From the NCBI RefSeq assembly GCF_001552195.1, contig NZ_BCQS01000003.1, positions 620,001-684,000 of the forward strand: DNA of 64,000 nt, read 5' to 3'. Each line of letters begins with the position of its first letter. The stretch's first letter is position 1. The notes below the pieces were generated by a model that did not search any database, had not been told where the DNA came from, and saw only the letters and a program-made list of their open reading frames with translations. This DNA is from Actinomadura latina NBRC 106108. GTDB taxonomy: Bacteria; Actinomycetota; Actinomycetes; Streptosporangiales; Streptosporangiaceae. Position numbers and translations under genes: made by a program. Positions 28,153-37,235 of this stretch are shown here, in pieces.

Positions 28153-29024
28153 GGCCCGCCCCTGTGAAACCCGCCCCCCTGAAACCGGCACCCGCCCGCG
28201 CCGAGCTGCGCGCCCACCTCGTCCGGACGATGATCGCCGGCGACGTGGCGACGCCGCGCCAGAACAATCTGCTGCACTACCGGCGGATGGCCGCCGGCCA
28301 GCCGTACTACCAGTTCGGCCTGGAGCTGAAGCCGTCGTGGACGGAGCGGACCGTCCTGGAGATGATGGTCGAGCGCTGCGGCGTCGACCCCGACCCCCGG
28401 TACCTGTACGGGGACGACACCATCGATCCCGACATCACGCTCGACACGCTCGAGGCGATGGGCGACCGGATCGGTCTCGCGGCCCGCCGCCGGGAGAACG
28501 TGGTCATCGCGACGGGCCATCCGGCGACGCTGACCCCGCTGTACCAGGCGGTCGCGCGGGCGCTGGCGGAGGCGGGCTGCCGGGTGCTGACGCCCGCGGC
28601 CGGCTGGACGTACGAGATCGAGACCGGCTACGGCGGCTCGGACCTGCGCCGCATCGTCTACGCCGAGCCCGGCGTCGCGATGCTGGAGGGCGACGACCGC
28701 CGGACGCACCACACGCACGACCCGCATCCGATGGAGGCCATGCTCCGGGAGCTCGCCAATAGTGGTTCTGAGCGCTCCTCGGAGGCTAAACCTGATATTT
28801 GGCCGGATCTGGCCATCGCCGATCACGGCTGGGCCGGAGCCGCCGGTCAGGCGGGCATCGACACCGTGGGGTTCGCGGACTGTAACGACCCGGCGCTGTT
28901 CGCCGGGGCCGCCGAAGGCAAGATCGACGTGGTCGTGCCGCTCGACGACGGCGTCTCCCCGCACCACTACGCGCCGCTGACCGCGTACATCCTTGATCGT
29001 GCGGGACTGTCCGCTTCCGCCTGA
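28149..29024 (+). CDS. Conserved actinobacterial protein annotated as phosphatase
   Basis: This ~291-residue protein starts with a Pro/Lys/Ala-rich leader. It then contains MIAGDVATPRQNNLLHYRRMA, LELKPSWTERTVLEMM, YGDDTIDPDITLDTLEAMGDR, VVIATGHPATLTPLYQAVAR, HHTHDPHPM, IADHGWAGAAGQAGI and FADCNDPALF. Homologues in actinomycetes carry the name phosphatase, but I see no canonical phosphatase signature. Several invariant His and Asp (TGHP, HTHDPHP, ADHGWAG) suggest a metal site. The GTG start at 28149 overlaps the acuC stop; a later GTG at 28164 is possible. Confidence 0.65.
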   Translation: MRPAPVKPAPLKPAPARAELRAHLVRTMIAGDVATPRQNNLLHYRRMAAGQPYYQFGLELKPSWTERTVLEMMVERCGVDPDPRYLYGDDTIDPDITLDTLEAMGDRIGLAARRRENVVIATGHPATLTPLYQAVARALAEAGCRVLTPAAGWTYEIETGYGGSDLRRIVYAEPGVAMLEGDDRRTHHTHDPHPMEAMLRELANSGSERSSEAKPDIWPDLAIADHGWAGAAGQAGIDTVGFADCNDPALFAGAAEGKIDVVVPLDDGVSPHHYAPLTAYILDRAGLSASA

Positions 29025-29277
29025 CTCCCCTTGCCTCCGCGCCGTGCCGCTCTGGCGTTCCGTCCCGCATGTCACGGGGTGTGACAGGGCTGCCGTAACG
29101 GGGCGCATGGGCTTGCGATGTGCCATCGGGAACGGCGGAACCGCAGGTCAGTACGGGGTTGTGGTTGACAACCGTTCGTCGCGACACGGGTAGTGCCGTC
29201 ACGTTCGCGCTGTGTGCGGGATCAGCACTGTCACCCGCGAGTCAGGTCGGGATACGGAAATGTGCGGAACTCCCCTC
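29025..29277. other. Gene-free stretch upstream of the small HTH gene
   Basis: No supported gene lies between the putative phosphatase and the HTH gene. The stretch is less GC-rich than its surroundings and contains CATGTCACGG / GGTGTGACAGG-like short repeats near 29068-29088. It probably holds upstream regulatory sites of the developmental HTH gene. Confidence 0.35.
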
Positions 29278-29305
29278 TTGCGACTGCCGATACGCGATTT
29301 ACGCT
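29278..29305 (+). promoter_or_regulatory. Predicted promoter of the small HTH gene
   Basis: TTGCGA (29278-29283) is followed after 16 nt by TACGCT (29300-29305), within an AT-richer stretch about 70 nt before the HTH start codon. The prediction rests on sequence match only. Confidence 0.4.
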
Positions 29306-29376
29306 GGAGAAGTACACGTGCGTGATCAAAGTCACCCGAAGGGCCGGTGCGCGGCACGTGTGGAAGAGGGCGTCCG

Positions 29377-29580
29377 ATGACCTCAGGCGAGCGACCTCTG
29401 AGCGAGGTCAGGTTCCTGACCGTGGCCGAAGTGGCGGCGGTGATGCGGGTGTCCAAGATGACCGTCTACCGCCTCGTCCACTCGGGCGAGCTTCCCGCGA
29501 TCCGCGTGGGCCGCTCGTTCCGGGTTCCCGAGCAGGCCGTTCACGACTACCTGCGCGACGCGTACATCGAAGCCGGATAA
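29377..29580 (+). CDS. Excisionase-type HTH protein of the proC-bS22 region
   Basis: This 67-residue protein is a single MerR/excisionase-type winged helix: FLTVAEVAAVMRVSKMTVYRLV, cut here, then HSGELPAIRVGRSFRVPEQAVHDYL split at the turn. It is nearly invariant among actinobacteria in this position, upstream of bS22 and the epimerase gene, and is related to BldC-type regulators. From memory, the S. coelicolor counterpart lies close to bldN and has been linked to development. The ATG at 29377 follows GGAAGAGGG at good distance. Confidence 0.88.
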   Translation: MTSGERPLSEVRFLTVAEVAAVMRVSKMTVYRLVHSGELPAIRVGRSFRVPEQAVHDYLRDAYIEAG

Positions 29581-30059
29581 TGGGTAAGGGCGGGGGATGA
29601 CTCACGACCCCGCCGCATACCTTGCTCACCACCCGGCCGTGCAGGGGGCGTCGGGGCGATCCGCACGGACCGTCCCGAAGCTGGGGAAGCAGGACGAGGA
29701 CCGGCCGGTGGCCGCAGGGCCGCCGGAGCCGGCGTCGAGGGGAACGGGGGCGCCGCCCCCGCCCGCCCCGACCCGGCGAGTCGGTCCGGACACCGAGCGG
29801 GACGGGCTGCCGGCGAAACGGCCGGCGACAGGGCCCGCCCCGGTGGAACGGTGCCCGGCGCCGTGCGACGCGCGGCGCCGGACGCCGCGCCGCGAGGACG
29901 CCGTGCCCTGTCCAGGGACGGGCCGCGGCGTGATCTCCGCCCGTTCGGCGGTAGTCTTGGGCGGCGGACCGTGCGCGCTCATCGAGCCCTGCTCTCACGC
30001 GGGCTCTTCCGCGGCACGTTCGTCTCCTGCACGTCACCCGATACGCCGAGCGAGGTCCC
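29581..30059. other. Gene-free stretch before the bS22 gene
   Basis: A frame beginning with ATG at 29597 runs through here, but its product is Pro/Arg/Ala-rich low complexity and it would read through the bS22 gene in another frame, so I reject it. TAGTCT near 29950 is a possible -10 element for the bS22 transcript. Nothing else is recognisable. Confidence 0.35.
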
Positions 30060-30158
30060 GTGGGCTCTGTCATCAAAAAGCGCCGCAAGAGGATGGCCAA
30101 GAAGAAGCACCGCAAGCTGCTGAAGAAGACGCGTATCCAGCGCCGCAACAAGAAGTGA
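30060..30158 (+). CDS. 30S ribosomal protein bS22 (AURKAIP1/COX24 domain)
   Basis: This 32-residue, extremely basic protein starts MGSVIKKRRKRMAKKKHRK and ends in KTRIQRRNKK. It matches the short actinobacterial ribosomal protein with the AURKAIP1/COX24 motif, identified in mycobacterial ribosome structures as bS22, which binds near the decoding centre. The GTG start at 30060 follows GCGAGGT. It is too short for most gene finders. Position between the HTH gene and the epimerase gene is conserved in actinobacteria (Rv0500B in M. tuberculosis). Confidence 0.9.
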   Translation: MGSVIKKRRKRMAKKKHRKLLKKTRIQRRNKK

Positions 30159-30197
30159 TCACGCCGGCAACTCAGCCGTGAAGGGGTGGGGCGCACA

Positions 30198-31202
30198 GTG
30201 TCCTCCATGCCCGCCGCCGCGGCCCGTGTCGTCCTCGTCACGGGCGTCTCCCGTTTCCTGGGGGCGCGGGTCGCGAACACCCTGCAGGCGGACCCGGGCA
30301 TCGAGCGGGTCATCGGCGTGGACACGGTGCCGCCCGCCGAGTCGCTCGGCCGCACCGAGTTCGTCCGCGTCGACATCCGCACGCCCGGAATCGCGAAGAT
30401 CATCGCGTCGGCGGGGGTGGACACGGTGGTGCACCTCAACCTGGTGACGTCCTCCAGCGCCCCGCGGGCGAAGGTCAAAGAGTTCAACGTCATCGGCACG
30501 ATGCAGCTGCTCGCGGCCTGCCAGCGCTCGCCCGACATGCGCAAGCTCGTCGTGCGGTCCTCGGCCGCCGTGTACGGGTCCTCGCCGATGGACCCGGCGG
30601 TCTTCACCGAGGGGGACGAGCCCGCCGAGGTGCCGAAGACCGGCTACGCCAAGGACGCCGTCGAGGTGGAGGGCTATGTCCGCGGGCTGATGCGGCGCCG
30701 CTCCGACCTCACCGTGTCGGTGCTGCGGTTCGCGAACTTCATCGGCCCCGGCGTCGACTCGCCGCTCACCCGGTACCTGCACCTGCCGGTCGTCCCGACC
30801 GTGCTGGGGTTCGACCCGCGGCTGCAGTTCGTCCACGAGGACGACGGCGTCGAGGTGCTGCGCCGCATGACCACAGAGAACCACCCCGGCTGCTACAACG
30901 TCGCCGGGGACGGCGTGCTGCTGCTGTCCCAGGCTCTGCGGCGCGCCGGACGGCCGTACGTGCCCGTCCCGGCGCCGTCGATCTCGGTGCTCGGCGACAT
31001 GGGGCGCCGCTTCGCGGGCCTGTCCGGGTTCTCACCCGAACTGCTGCGCTGGCTGACGTACGGCCGGGTCATCGACACCACCGCCCTGGAGGACGAGCTG
31101 TCGTGGCGTCCCAAATACAGCTCCGAGGCGGCTTTTGCCGACTTCGCCGCCGCCCAGGGGCTCGTCCACACCCGGCTGACGAATCTGCTCGGACGCGCCT
31201 GA
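30198..31202 (+). CDS. NAD-dependent epimerase/dehydratase (extended SDR)
   Basis: This 334-residue extended short-chain dehydrogenase opens with a variant nucleotide loop VLVTGVSRFLGARVANTL, followed by IGVDTVPP, VDIRTP, VHLNLVT and RSSAAVYGSSP. It has the catalytic Tyr-x3-Lys in TGYAKDAVE and LRFANFIGPG. It is the GalE2-like protein found next to bS22 in actinobacteria (Rv0501 position); the sugar substrate is not established. I chose the GTG at 30198, 7 nt after GGGG; a GTG at 30186 is an alternative. The acyltransferase gene follows 16 nt later. Confidence 0.85.
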   Translation: MSSMPAAAARVVLVTGVSRFLGARVANTLQADPGIERVIGVDTVPPAESLGRTEFVRVDIRTPGIAKIIASAGVDTVVHLNLVTSSSAPRAKVKEFNVIGTMQLLAACQRSPDMRKLVVRSSAAVYGSSPMDPAVFTEGDEPAEVPKTGYAKDAVEVEGYVRGLMRRRSDLTVSVLRFANFIGPGVDSPLTRYLHLPVVPTVLGFDPRLQFVHEDDGVEVLRRMTTENHPGCYNVAGDGVLLLSQALRRAGRPYVPVPAPSISVLGDMGRRFAGLSGFSPELLRWLTYGRVIDTTALEDELSWRPKYSSEAAFADFAAAQGLVHTRLTNLLGRA

Positions 31203-31218
31203 AAGGGGAGTGACCCCG

Positions 31219-32151
<933 letters not shown>

Positions 32152-32227
32152 GACCCGCCGCGGATCTCGCCAGGGTGACTGCTTCTGCGTATGATCATGA
32201 CGGTCGTCCGCCACCATTGGAGGCGTC

Positions 32228-33061
32228 ATGGCTTCGGAGATCGTGCCCGCCGATATCGATGTCACCATCCCCAATGTCGCGCGTATTTACGACTACTTCC
32301 TGGGCGGGAAGGACAATTACGCGGCCGACCGGGCGGCCGCCGAGCAGATCATCGGCGCGGCACCGGCGACTCGCGCGACTGCTCTGGCGAGCAGGCATTT
32401 TCTCGCGCGGGTGGTGCGGTTCCTCGCCGTCGAAGCGGGAATCGACCAGTTCCTGGACATCGGATGCGGGCTGCCCACCCAGCAGAACGTGCACGAGGTG
32501 GCGCAGGAAGCGCGTTCCGACGCGAGCGTGGTCTACGTCGACAACGATTCCGTCGTCCTCGCCCACGCGCGGGCGCTGCTGGCGACGCGGACGCGGACCG
32601 AGGTCATCGGCGGAGACGTCTGCGATCCCGAGTCGATCCTGGCCGATCCGGATCTGACGGCGATCCTCGATCTGGACCGTCCGGTCGGGGTCCTGCTGTT
32701 CTCCGTCCTGCACTGCGTGTCCGACGACGACCTGGTGCGGGACGCGGTCCGGCGGTTACGGGACGCGCTCGCGCCGGGCAGCCACGTGGCGATCTCGCAC
32801 ATCACCCGGCCGCCCGCCGCGTCCAGCTACCGGGCGGCCGCCGAGGAGGCGGCGCGGACCTACCGGGACCGGGGCGTCAACACCGGCATGACCTTCCGCG
32901 ACCGGGAGCAGATCGCCGGGTTCTTCGACGGGATGGAGCTGCTGGAACCGGGCCTGGTCGGCCTGCCGGACTGGCGGCCCGACCCGGAGCTGGGCCCGGT
33001 GTCCGGGCAGGGGCTCCCGGCCGTGTACCTGTGCGGCGTCGGCCGGAAGGCGGCGCGGTGA
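32228..33061 (+). CDS. SAM-dependent methyltransferase, PF04672 family
   Basis: This 277-residue protein is typical of the actinomycete-expanded Methyltransf_19 (DUF574) family: MASEIVPADIDVTIPNVARIY, cut here, then DYFLGGKDNYAADRAAAE. It continues with motif I FLDIGCGLPTQQNVHEV, VVYVDNDSVVLAHARALL, LFSVLHCVSDDD and a C-terminal AVYLCGVGRK. Members are numerous in Streptomyces and relatives with mostly unknown acceptors. The ATG follows GGAGG. The stop overlaps the P450 start (GTGA), so the two are translationally coupled and may act on one small molecule. Confidence 0.9.
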   Translation: MASEIVPADIDVTIPNVARIYDYFLGGKDNYAADRAAAEQIIGAAPATRATALASRHFLARVVRFLAVEAGIDQFLDIGCGLPTQQNVHEVAQEARSDASVVYVDNDSVVLAHARALLATRTRTEVIGGDVCDPESILADPDLTAILDLDRPVGVLLFSVLHCVSDDDLVRDAVRRLRDALAPGSHVAISHITRPPAASSYRAAAEEAARTYRDRGVNTGMTFRDREQIAGFFDGMELLEPGLVGLPDWRPDPELGPVSGQGLPAVYLCGVGRKAAR

Positions 33062-34218
33062 CCGCGCCGGACGTCCCGTTCGACCCGTTCGCCGGTCCGG
33101 GGCCCGCCGGGCGGGCCCATCGGCTCCTGGACGAGCTGCGCGAGCGGCACCCGGCGTTCCGCAGCACCGCCGGGCACGGCTTCTGGGTGCTGACCCGCTA
33201 CGACGACGTCCTCGCCGCGTTCCAGGACCCGGAAACGTTCTCCAGCCGCGCGATCGCCGTCATCGACCCCGACCCGGCGTACCAGTGGATCCCGGTCATG
33301 CTGGACCCGCCGCTGCACACGACCTGGCGGCGGCTGCTCCGCCCGTTCTTCACCCCCGTGGCCGCCGCGGCGCTGCGGGACCGGATCACGCGGCACTGCG
33401 CCGCCCTGATCGACGGTCTCGTGTCCCGGGGGTCGTGCGACTTCGTCGCCGACTTCGCCCGCCTGTACCCCACGACCATCTTCCTGGAACTCGTCGGCCT
33501 CCCCACCGAACGGCTGGAGGAGTTCCTGGGCTGGGAGTACGCCATCCTGCATCCGCCGCCGTCCGGCGACGGACGGACCGCGGCCATGGCGGCGCTGACG
33601 GCGTGCTTCACCGAGCTGATCCAGGATCGCCGGGCGCATCCGCGGGAAGACCTCATCAGCGCCGCGACCGCCTTCGCCGTCGACGGACGCCCCGTCACCG
33701 ACGACGAGCTGCTGCAGCTGTGCATCCTGCTGTTCCTCGCCGGCCTCGACACCGTCACCGCCCAGCTGTCCTACATCTTCTGGCACCTGGCGGGGCACGA
33801 CGCCGACCGGGCCCGCATCACCGCCGACCCGGACGGCATCCCTGACGCGATCGAGGAGTTCCTGCGCGTCTACGCGATCGTCCTGCCCGCGCGCAAGCTC
33901 ACCCGCGACGCCGACGTGCGCGGCTGCCCGATGAAGGCCGGGGACATGGTCATGCTTCCGCTCTCCATGGCGACCCGTGACCCGCGCGTGGTCCCCGCCG
34001 GGTCGTCGGTCGACCTGGACCGTCCGCCGACCAAGCACCTGGCCTTCGGGGCGGGCCCGCACCGCTGCCTCGGCGCGCACCTCGCCCGCCTCGAACTCCA
34101 GATAGCCCTGCGCGAGTGGCACGCCCGGATCCCCGACTACCGCATCACTCCCGGGGGCCGGCCCCTCGAGCACGCCAGCCTCGTCCTGGGCCTCGACACC
34201 CTCCCGCTGACTTGGTGA
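33058..34218 (+). CDS. Cytochrome P450
   Basis: This 386-residue bacterial class I P450 has the I-helix oxygen motif LFLAGLDTVTAQ, the K-helix ExxR in EEFLRVY, and the haem loop FGAGPHRCLGAHLAR with the Cys ligand. It would hydroxylate or epoxidise a small molecule using ferredoxin partners, none of which is encoded nearby. The GTG start at 33058 overlaps the methyltransferase stop. A hairpin over its own stop codon ends the two-gene unit. Family within CYP nomenclature cannot be judged by eye. Confidence 0.93.
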   Translation: MTAPDVPFDPFAGPGPAGRAHRLLDELRERHPAFRSTAGHGFWVLTRYDDVLAAFQDPETFSSRAIAVIDPDPAYQWIPVMLDPPLHTTWRRLLRPFFTPVAAAALRDRITRHCAALIDGLVSRGSCDFVADFARLYPTTIFLELVGLPTERLEEFLGWEYAILHPPPSGDGRTAAMAALTACFTELIQDRRAHPREDLISAATAFAVDGRPVTDDELLQLCILLFLAGLDTVTAQLSYIFWHLAGHDADRARITADPDGIPDAIEEFLRVYAIVLPARKLTRDADVRGCPMKAGDMVMLPLSMATRDPRVVPAGSSVDLDRPPTKHLAFGAGPHRCLGAHLARLELQIALREWHARIPDYRITPGGRPLEHASLVLGLDTLPLTW

Positions 34219-34240
34219 GGTGCGCCGGGAGCGCCTCACC
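34214..34240 (+). terminator. Hairpin at the end of the methyltransferase-P450 unit
   Basis: GGTGAGGTGCG pairs with CGCCTCACC (one bulged base) and overlaps the P450 stop codon at 34216-34218. Confidence 0.55.
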
Positions 34241-34277
34241 GCATCGATGGACACCGACAACGCCGAAGGCGGTGCCG

Positions 34278-35109
34278 ATGCATCCCGAGATTGAGCCGCA
34301 CGCGACGGAAATTCGACCCGGATCGCTACCGGGTCGTCCTGTTCGACCAGCGCGGCTGCGGGCGCAGCACCCCGCACGCGAGCGACCCGGCGACCGGGCT
34401 GCGGCACAACACCACCTGGCATCTGGTCGCCGACATGGAACGGCTCCGCGAGCATCTCGGTATCGACCGCTGGCTGCTGTACGGCGGCTCGTGGGGTTCC
34501 ACGCTCCTGCTGGCCTACGCCGAGCGGTATCCCGAGCGTGTGTCGGAGATCGTCATCTCCAGTGTCACGACGACGCGGCGGTCGGAGATCGACTGGCTCT
34601 ACCGCGGCGTCGGACGCTTCTTCCCCGAGCAGTGGGAACGCTTCCTCGCGGGTGCTCCCGGCACCGGACGGGACGGCGACATCGTCGCGGCCTACGCGCG
34701 CCTGACGGAGAACCCCGACGCCGCCGTGCGGGAGCGGGCGACGGCCGACTGGTGCGCCTGGGAGGACGCCGTGCTGTCGGGGGAGACGAAAGGCGCCGCG
34801 AATCCGTACGGCGATCGTCCTCCGGCCGCACGGCTGGCCCTGGTGCGCATCTGCGCCCACTACTTCTCCCATGGGGCGTGGCTGGAAGAAGGGATGCTGC
34901 TCCGCGAGGCGGGCAGGCTGGCGGGGATTCCCGGCGTCCTCGTCCACGGCCGGCTCGACATGGGCGGGCACCTCGGCACGGCCTGGGAACTCCGCCGGGC
35001 CTGGGCCGGGTCGGAACTGATCGTTGTGGAGGCGGCGGGCCATCTGGGCGGGGAGATGACGCGGAGGCGTGTGCTGGGCGCCCTGGACGCCTTCGCGGCG
35101 GGTTCGTGA
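34278..35109 (+). pseudogene. Prolyl aminopeptidase with internal deletion and frameshift
   Basis: The ATG at 34278, with a GAAGG-type ribosome site, encodes MHPEIEPH, the usual start of actinobacterial proline iminopeptidases. Right after, at about 34300-34305, the frame changes and homology resumes at RRKFDPDRYRVVLFDQRGCGRSTPH, cut here. It then runs to the end with the nucleophile Ser (YGGSWGST), Asp (VHGRLDMG) and His (EAAGHLGG). About 40 residues are missing between, including the HGGPG oxyanion motif, and reading frames no longer match. A TTG at 34291 could start a 272-residue remnant, but it would lack the oxyanion hole. I read this as a dead gene. Confidence 0.8.
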
Positions 35110-35274
35110 ACCGCGGTCGTCGTGCTCATGCCGCTTCACGCAGGGCGGTTGCGAGACGGGTGCGTTTTCTGCAAGATCAGAAATGGTGCTCCGTGCGACC
35201 GGGAAACAGCATCGCGCGGCAGGACCTTTCACCGCAGGGCGTCCGGCCGGCGGGCGCCAGGACTGGAGCGAGCC

Positions 35275-36165
35275 TTGCCCGATCCCGTTTCGCCGACTCC
35301 CGCGGACGGAAGACGAGAGCGCCAGGAGCAGTTCGCCAGAGACCTGCGCCGTCTCCGCGCCGCGGCGGGCAACCCGTCGTTCCGGACGATGGCCGGCAAG
35401 GCGGGCAGTGTCAGCCATACGACTCTGCATGAGGCAGCGAAGGGCGCCCGGTTCCCGAGCTGGCTCACGACGAGTGCCTTCGTCGATGTGTGCGGCGGAG
35501 ACGTGGACGACTGGCGTGCGCGCTGGTACGAGGCTTCCGGCGCCGGGGAGGCCGAAGATGCGCCGGAACAGGCCGGCGCCGGGGCGGGGCAGGACGAGGC
35601 CGCCGGTCGTTCCGGCGCGGACACCGTCGAGATTCCGGGCGCCGCCGAGGGCCGTGGCGGGGTGCCGCGGTCGTACATCGTCGTGAGCGCGGTCTGCGGA
35701 GTGCTGCTGATCGCCGGCGGGACCGCGGTGTACCTGCTGCCGGGGCAGCACGAACGTCCGGGGGCGCGCTCCACCGTGGCCGCGGAGGCACCGCCTCCCG
35801 AACCTCTCTTTCCCGGGGACAGGAGTGTCTTCGTCCGCGATGTCACCATTCCCGATGGGACGGCGGTGAAGGTCGGCCAGCGGTTCGAGAAGACATGGGA
35901 GGTCAAGAACGCGGGGACCGTTTCCTGGCACGGCCGATTCCTGCAAAGGGCCGATCTGCCGGCTGACAACGGAACGTGTTCCACTCCGGGAAAGGTGCGG
36001 GTCCCCGATACCGCACCGGGGCGGCACGTGCTCATCAAGGTTTCCGTCGTGGCGCCGAACCGGCCCGGTTCGTGCTGGGTCGGCTGGAAGATGGTGGACG
36101 GACGGGGACAGCAGTTCCTGCCGGGCGCCAGGCCCATCTATTTCGTGGTCAACGTCGCCGAGTAG
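35275..36165 (+). CDS. HTH / single-span / NBR1-Ig-like domain protein
   Basis: The ~296-residue protein has three parts. The cytoplasmic HTH-like domain at residues ~20-90 includes RQEQFARDLRRLRAA, SFRTMAGKAGSVSHTTLHEA and FVDVCGGDVDDWRARW. One membrane span lies at ~130-150. The outer domain of the NBR1 central (Ig-like) type, ~180-296, includes FVRDVTIPDGTAVKVGQ, FEKTWEVKNAGTVSW and GRHVLIKVSV. Actinomycetes have many such XRE-Ig proteins; their job is unknown, but a membrane-bound regulator that senses an outer ligand is a fair guess. The start is uncertain: TTG 35275 lies 6 nt after GGAG, and the open frame extends upstream to 35122. Confidence 0.72.
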   Translation: MPDPVSPTPADGRRERQEQFARDLRRLRAAAGNPSFRTMAGKAGSVSHTTLHEAAKGARFPSWLTTSAFVDVCGGDVDDWRARWYEASGAGEAEDAPEQAGAGAGQDEAAGRSGADTVEIPGAAEGRGGVPRSYIVVSAVCGVLLIAGGTAVYLLPGQHERPGARSTVAAEAPPPEPLFPGDRSVFVRDVTIPDGTAVKVGQRFEKTWEVKNAGTVSWHGRFLQRADLPADNGTCSTPGKVRVPDTAPGRHVLIKVSVVAPNRPGSCWVGWKMVDGRGQQFLPGARPIYFVVNVAE

Positions 36166-36301
36166 CCCCGGGCGCCTCCGGCCGCCGGCCCGCCCGGCTG
36201 TCAGAGACTGTCATAGCTTGTCAGACGTGTACCGGACAGCGGAGTCCCGCTGCCAGGCTTGCGCCGTCCGCGCTGGGCGGGCCTGAGCAGAAGGGGCAGA
36301 C

Positions 36302-36715
36302 ATGAGAAGAATCGCCAAGACGGCGCTGGCGGGATTCCTGGCGGTGCCGGCGGTCGTGGGAATTCCGGCCGTCGCCAATGCCGAAACCGCTCCCGGGTGC
36401 TCCGGCGCCGTGCAGATCGGCAGTACCGCGCATATCACCTCGGGCGGCCAGACCTTCGCCTCGGTGAAGCAGTACAAGGGATGCGGGAAGAACTGGGGCT
36501 ACCTTTACGTCTGGGCGGGATACCGCAGTTCGCACAGTTCCTGGAACGCGTGCGTCGCCGTCGGCGACAACAGCACCCGTTCGCTGGAGGGCACCCAGTG
36601 CCGGACGAAGACCAAGGAGATCTGGTCGCTTAGCGCCAACACCCTCGCCCACTGCACGCAGGCGGTCGGCTGGATTCCCGGCGGCCCGTCCGCCAAGTCC
36701 AGCGAGCGCTGCTGA
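36302..36715 (+). CDS. Small secreted Cys-containing protein
   Basis: This 137-residue protein has a clear Sec signal peptide (residues 1-28, ending VANA-E), and six Cys remain in the ~109-residue mature part, probably in three disulfides. The body is rich in Gly, Ser, Thr and aromatic residues (TFASVKQYKGCGKNWGYLY). It has no catalytic motif. Similar short exported proteins are common in Streptosporangiales. The ATG follows AAGGGG. Together with the next gene it forms a pair of secreted small proteins, possibly released at the surface. Confidence 0.7.
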   Translation: MRRIAKTALAGFLAVPAVVGIPAVANAETAPGCSGAVQIGSTAHITSGGQTFASVKQYKGCGKNWGYLYVWAGYRSSHSSWNACVAVGDNSTRSLEGTQCRTKTKEIWSLSANTLAHCTQAVGWIPGGPSAKSSERC

Positions 36716-36731
36716 GGACGGGGGGGAATCA

Positions 36732-37181
36732 GTGCGTCTGCGCGAACGTGCCGCGGCGGTGGCCACCTCGCTCGCCGTCGCCGCCGGATTCACCATGGCG
36801 GTGTCGCCCGCGGCGCACGCGGGCGGCTACGGCTGCTCCGGCTCGCTCATCGACACCTACGCGGTGAAGTCGCCGGTGAACACGCTGAGCCACGTGTACC
36901 TGTATTACAACTCCAGCACCGGCTACAACTGCGCGGTCAACGTCAAGACCGCGTACTACTCGCAGTTCAAGCACGACATCAGCATCGAGATCTACAACAC
37001 GACGCTGACCGAGGACAACATCCGCTGGGGCGTCAACATCGACCAGGACAACGGAAAGTACTGGCAGTACGCCGGCCCAGTGAAGGTGAAGGGCCGCGGC
37101 ATGTGCATCTCCATCGTCGCCAGCACGTACTACTACGACGAGTTCGCCCACCTGTACAAATCCGCCCAGCACTGCGGCTGA
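36732..37181 (+). CDS. Spore-associated protein A-like secreted protein
   Basis: This 149-residue protein has a signal peptide (1-31, ending AAHA-G). The mature part begins GYGCSGSLIDTYAVKS and continues HVYLYYNSSTGYNCAVNVKT, GKYWQYAGPVKVKG and a final QHCG. The GCSGSLIDTY start and the four-Cys pattern resemble, from memory, the SapA-type spore-associated proteins of actinomycetes. The role is unknown. The GTG start at 36732 follows a G-rich ribosome site 16 nt after the preceding gene; a strong hairpin ends the unit. Confidence 0.65.
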   Translation: MRLRERAAAVATSLAVAAGFTMAVSPAAHAGGYGCSGSLIDTYAVKSPVNTLSHVYLYYNSSTGYNCAVNVKTAYYSQFKHDISIEIYNTTLTEDNIRWGVNIDQDNGKYWQYAGPVKVKGRGMCISIVASTYYYDEFAHLYKSAQHCG

Positions 37182-37198
37182 CGCCGCAGGCGGTCCGG

Positions 37199-37229
37199 CC
37201 GTGGGCGGTGCCGGCGGCACCGCCCACGG
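37199..37229. terminator. Bidirectional terminator between convergent genes
   Basis: CCGTGGGCGGTGCC and GGCACCGCCCACGG form a perfect 14-bp stem with a 3-nt loop, exactly between the secreted-protein gene (+) and the RNHCP gene (-). Confidence 0.8.
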
Positions 37230-37235
37230 CGGGCT

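Noticed and set aside
29597..30181. 194-codon frame overlapping the bS22 gene
   Set aside because: The product is low-complexity Pro/Arg/Ala sequence and it conflicts in frame with the well-recognised bS22 gene.
32860..36027. 1055-codon antisense frame through the P450 and neighbours
   Set aside because: Runs across several clear genes on the other strand and has no recognisable domain.
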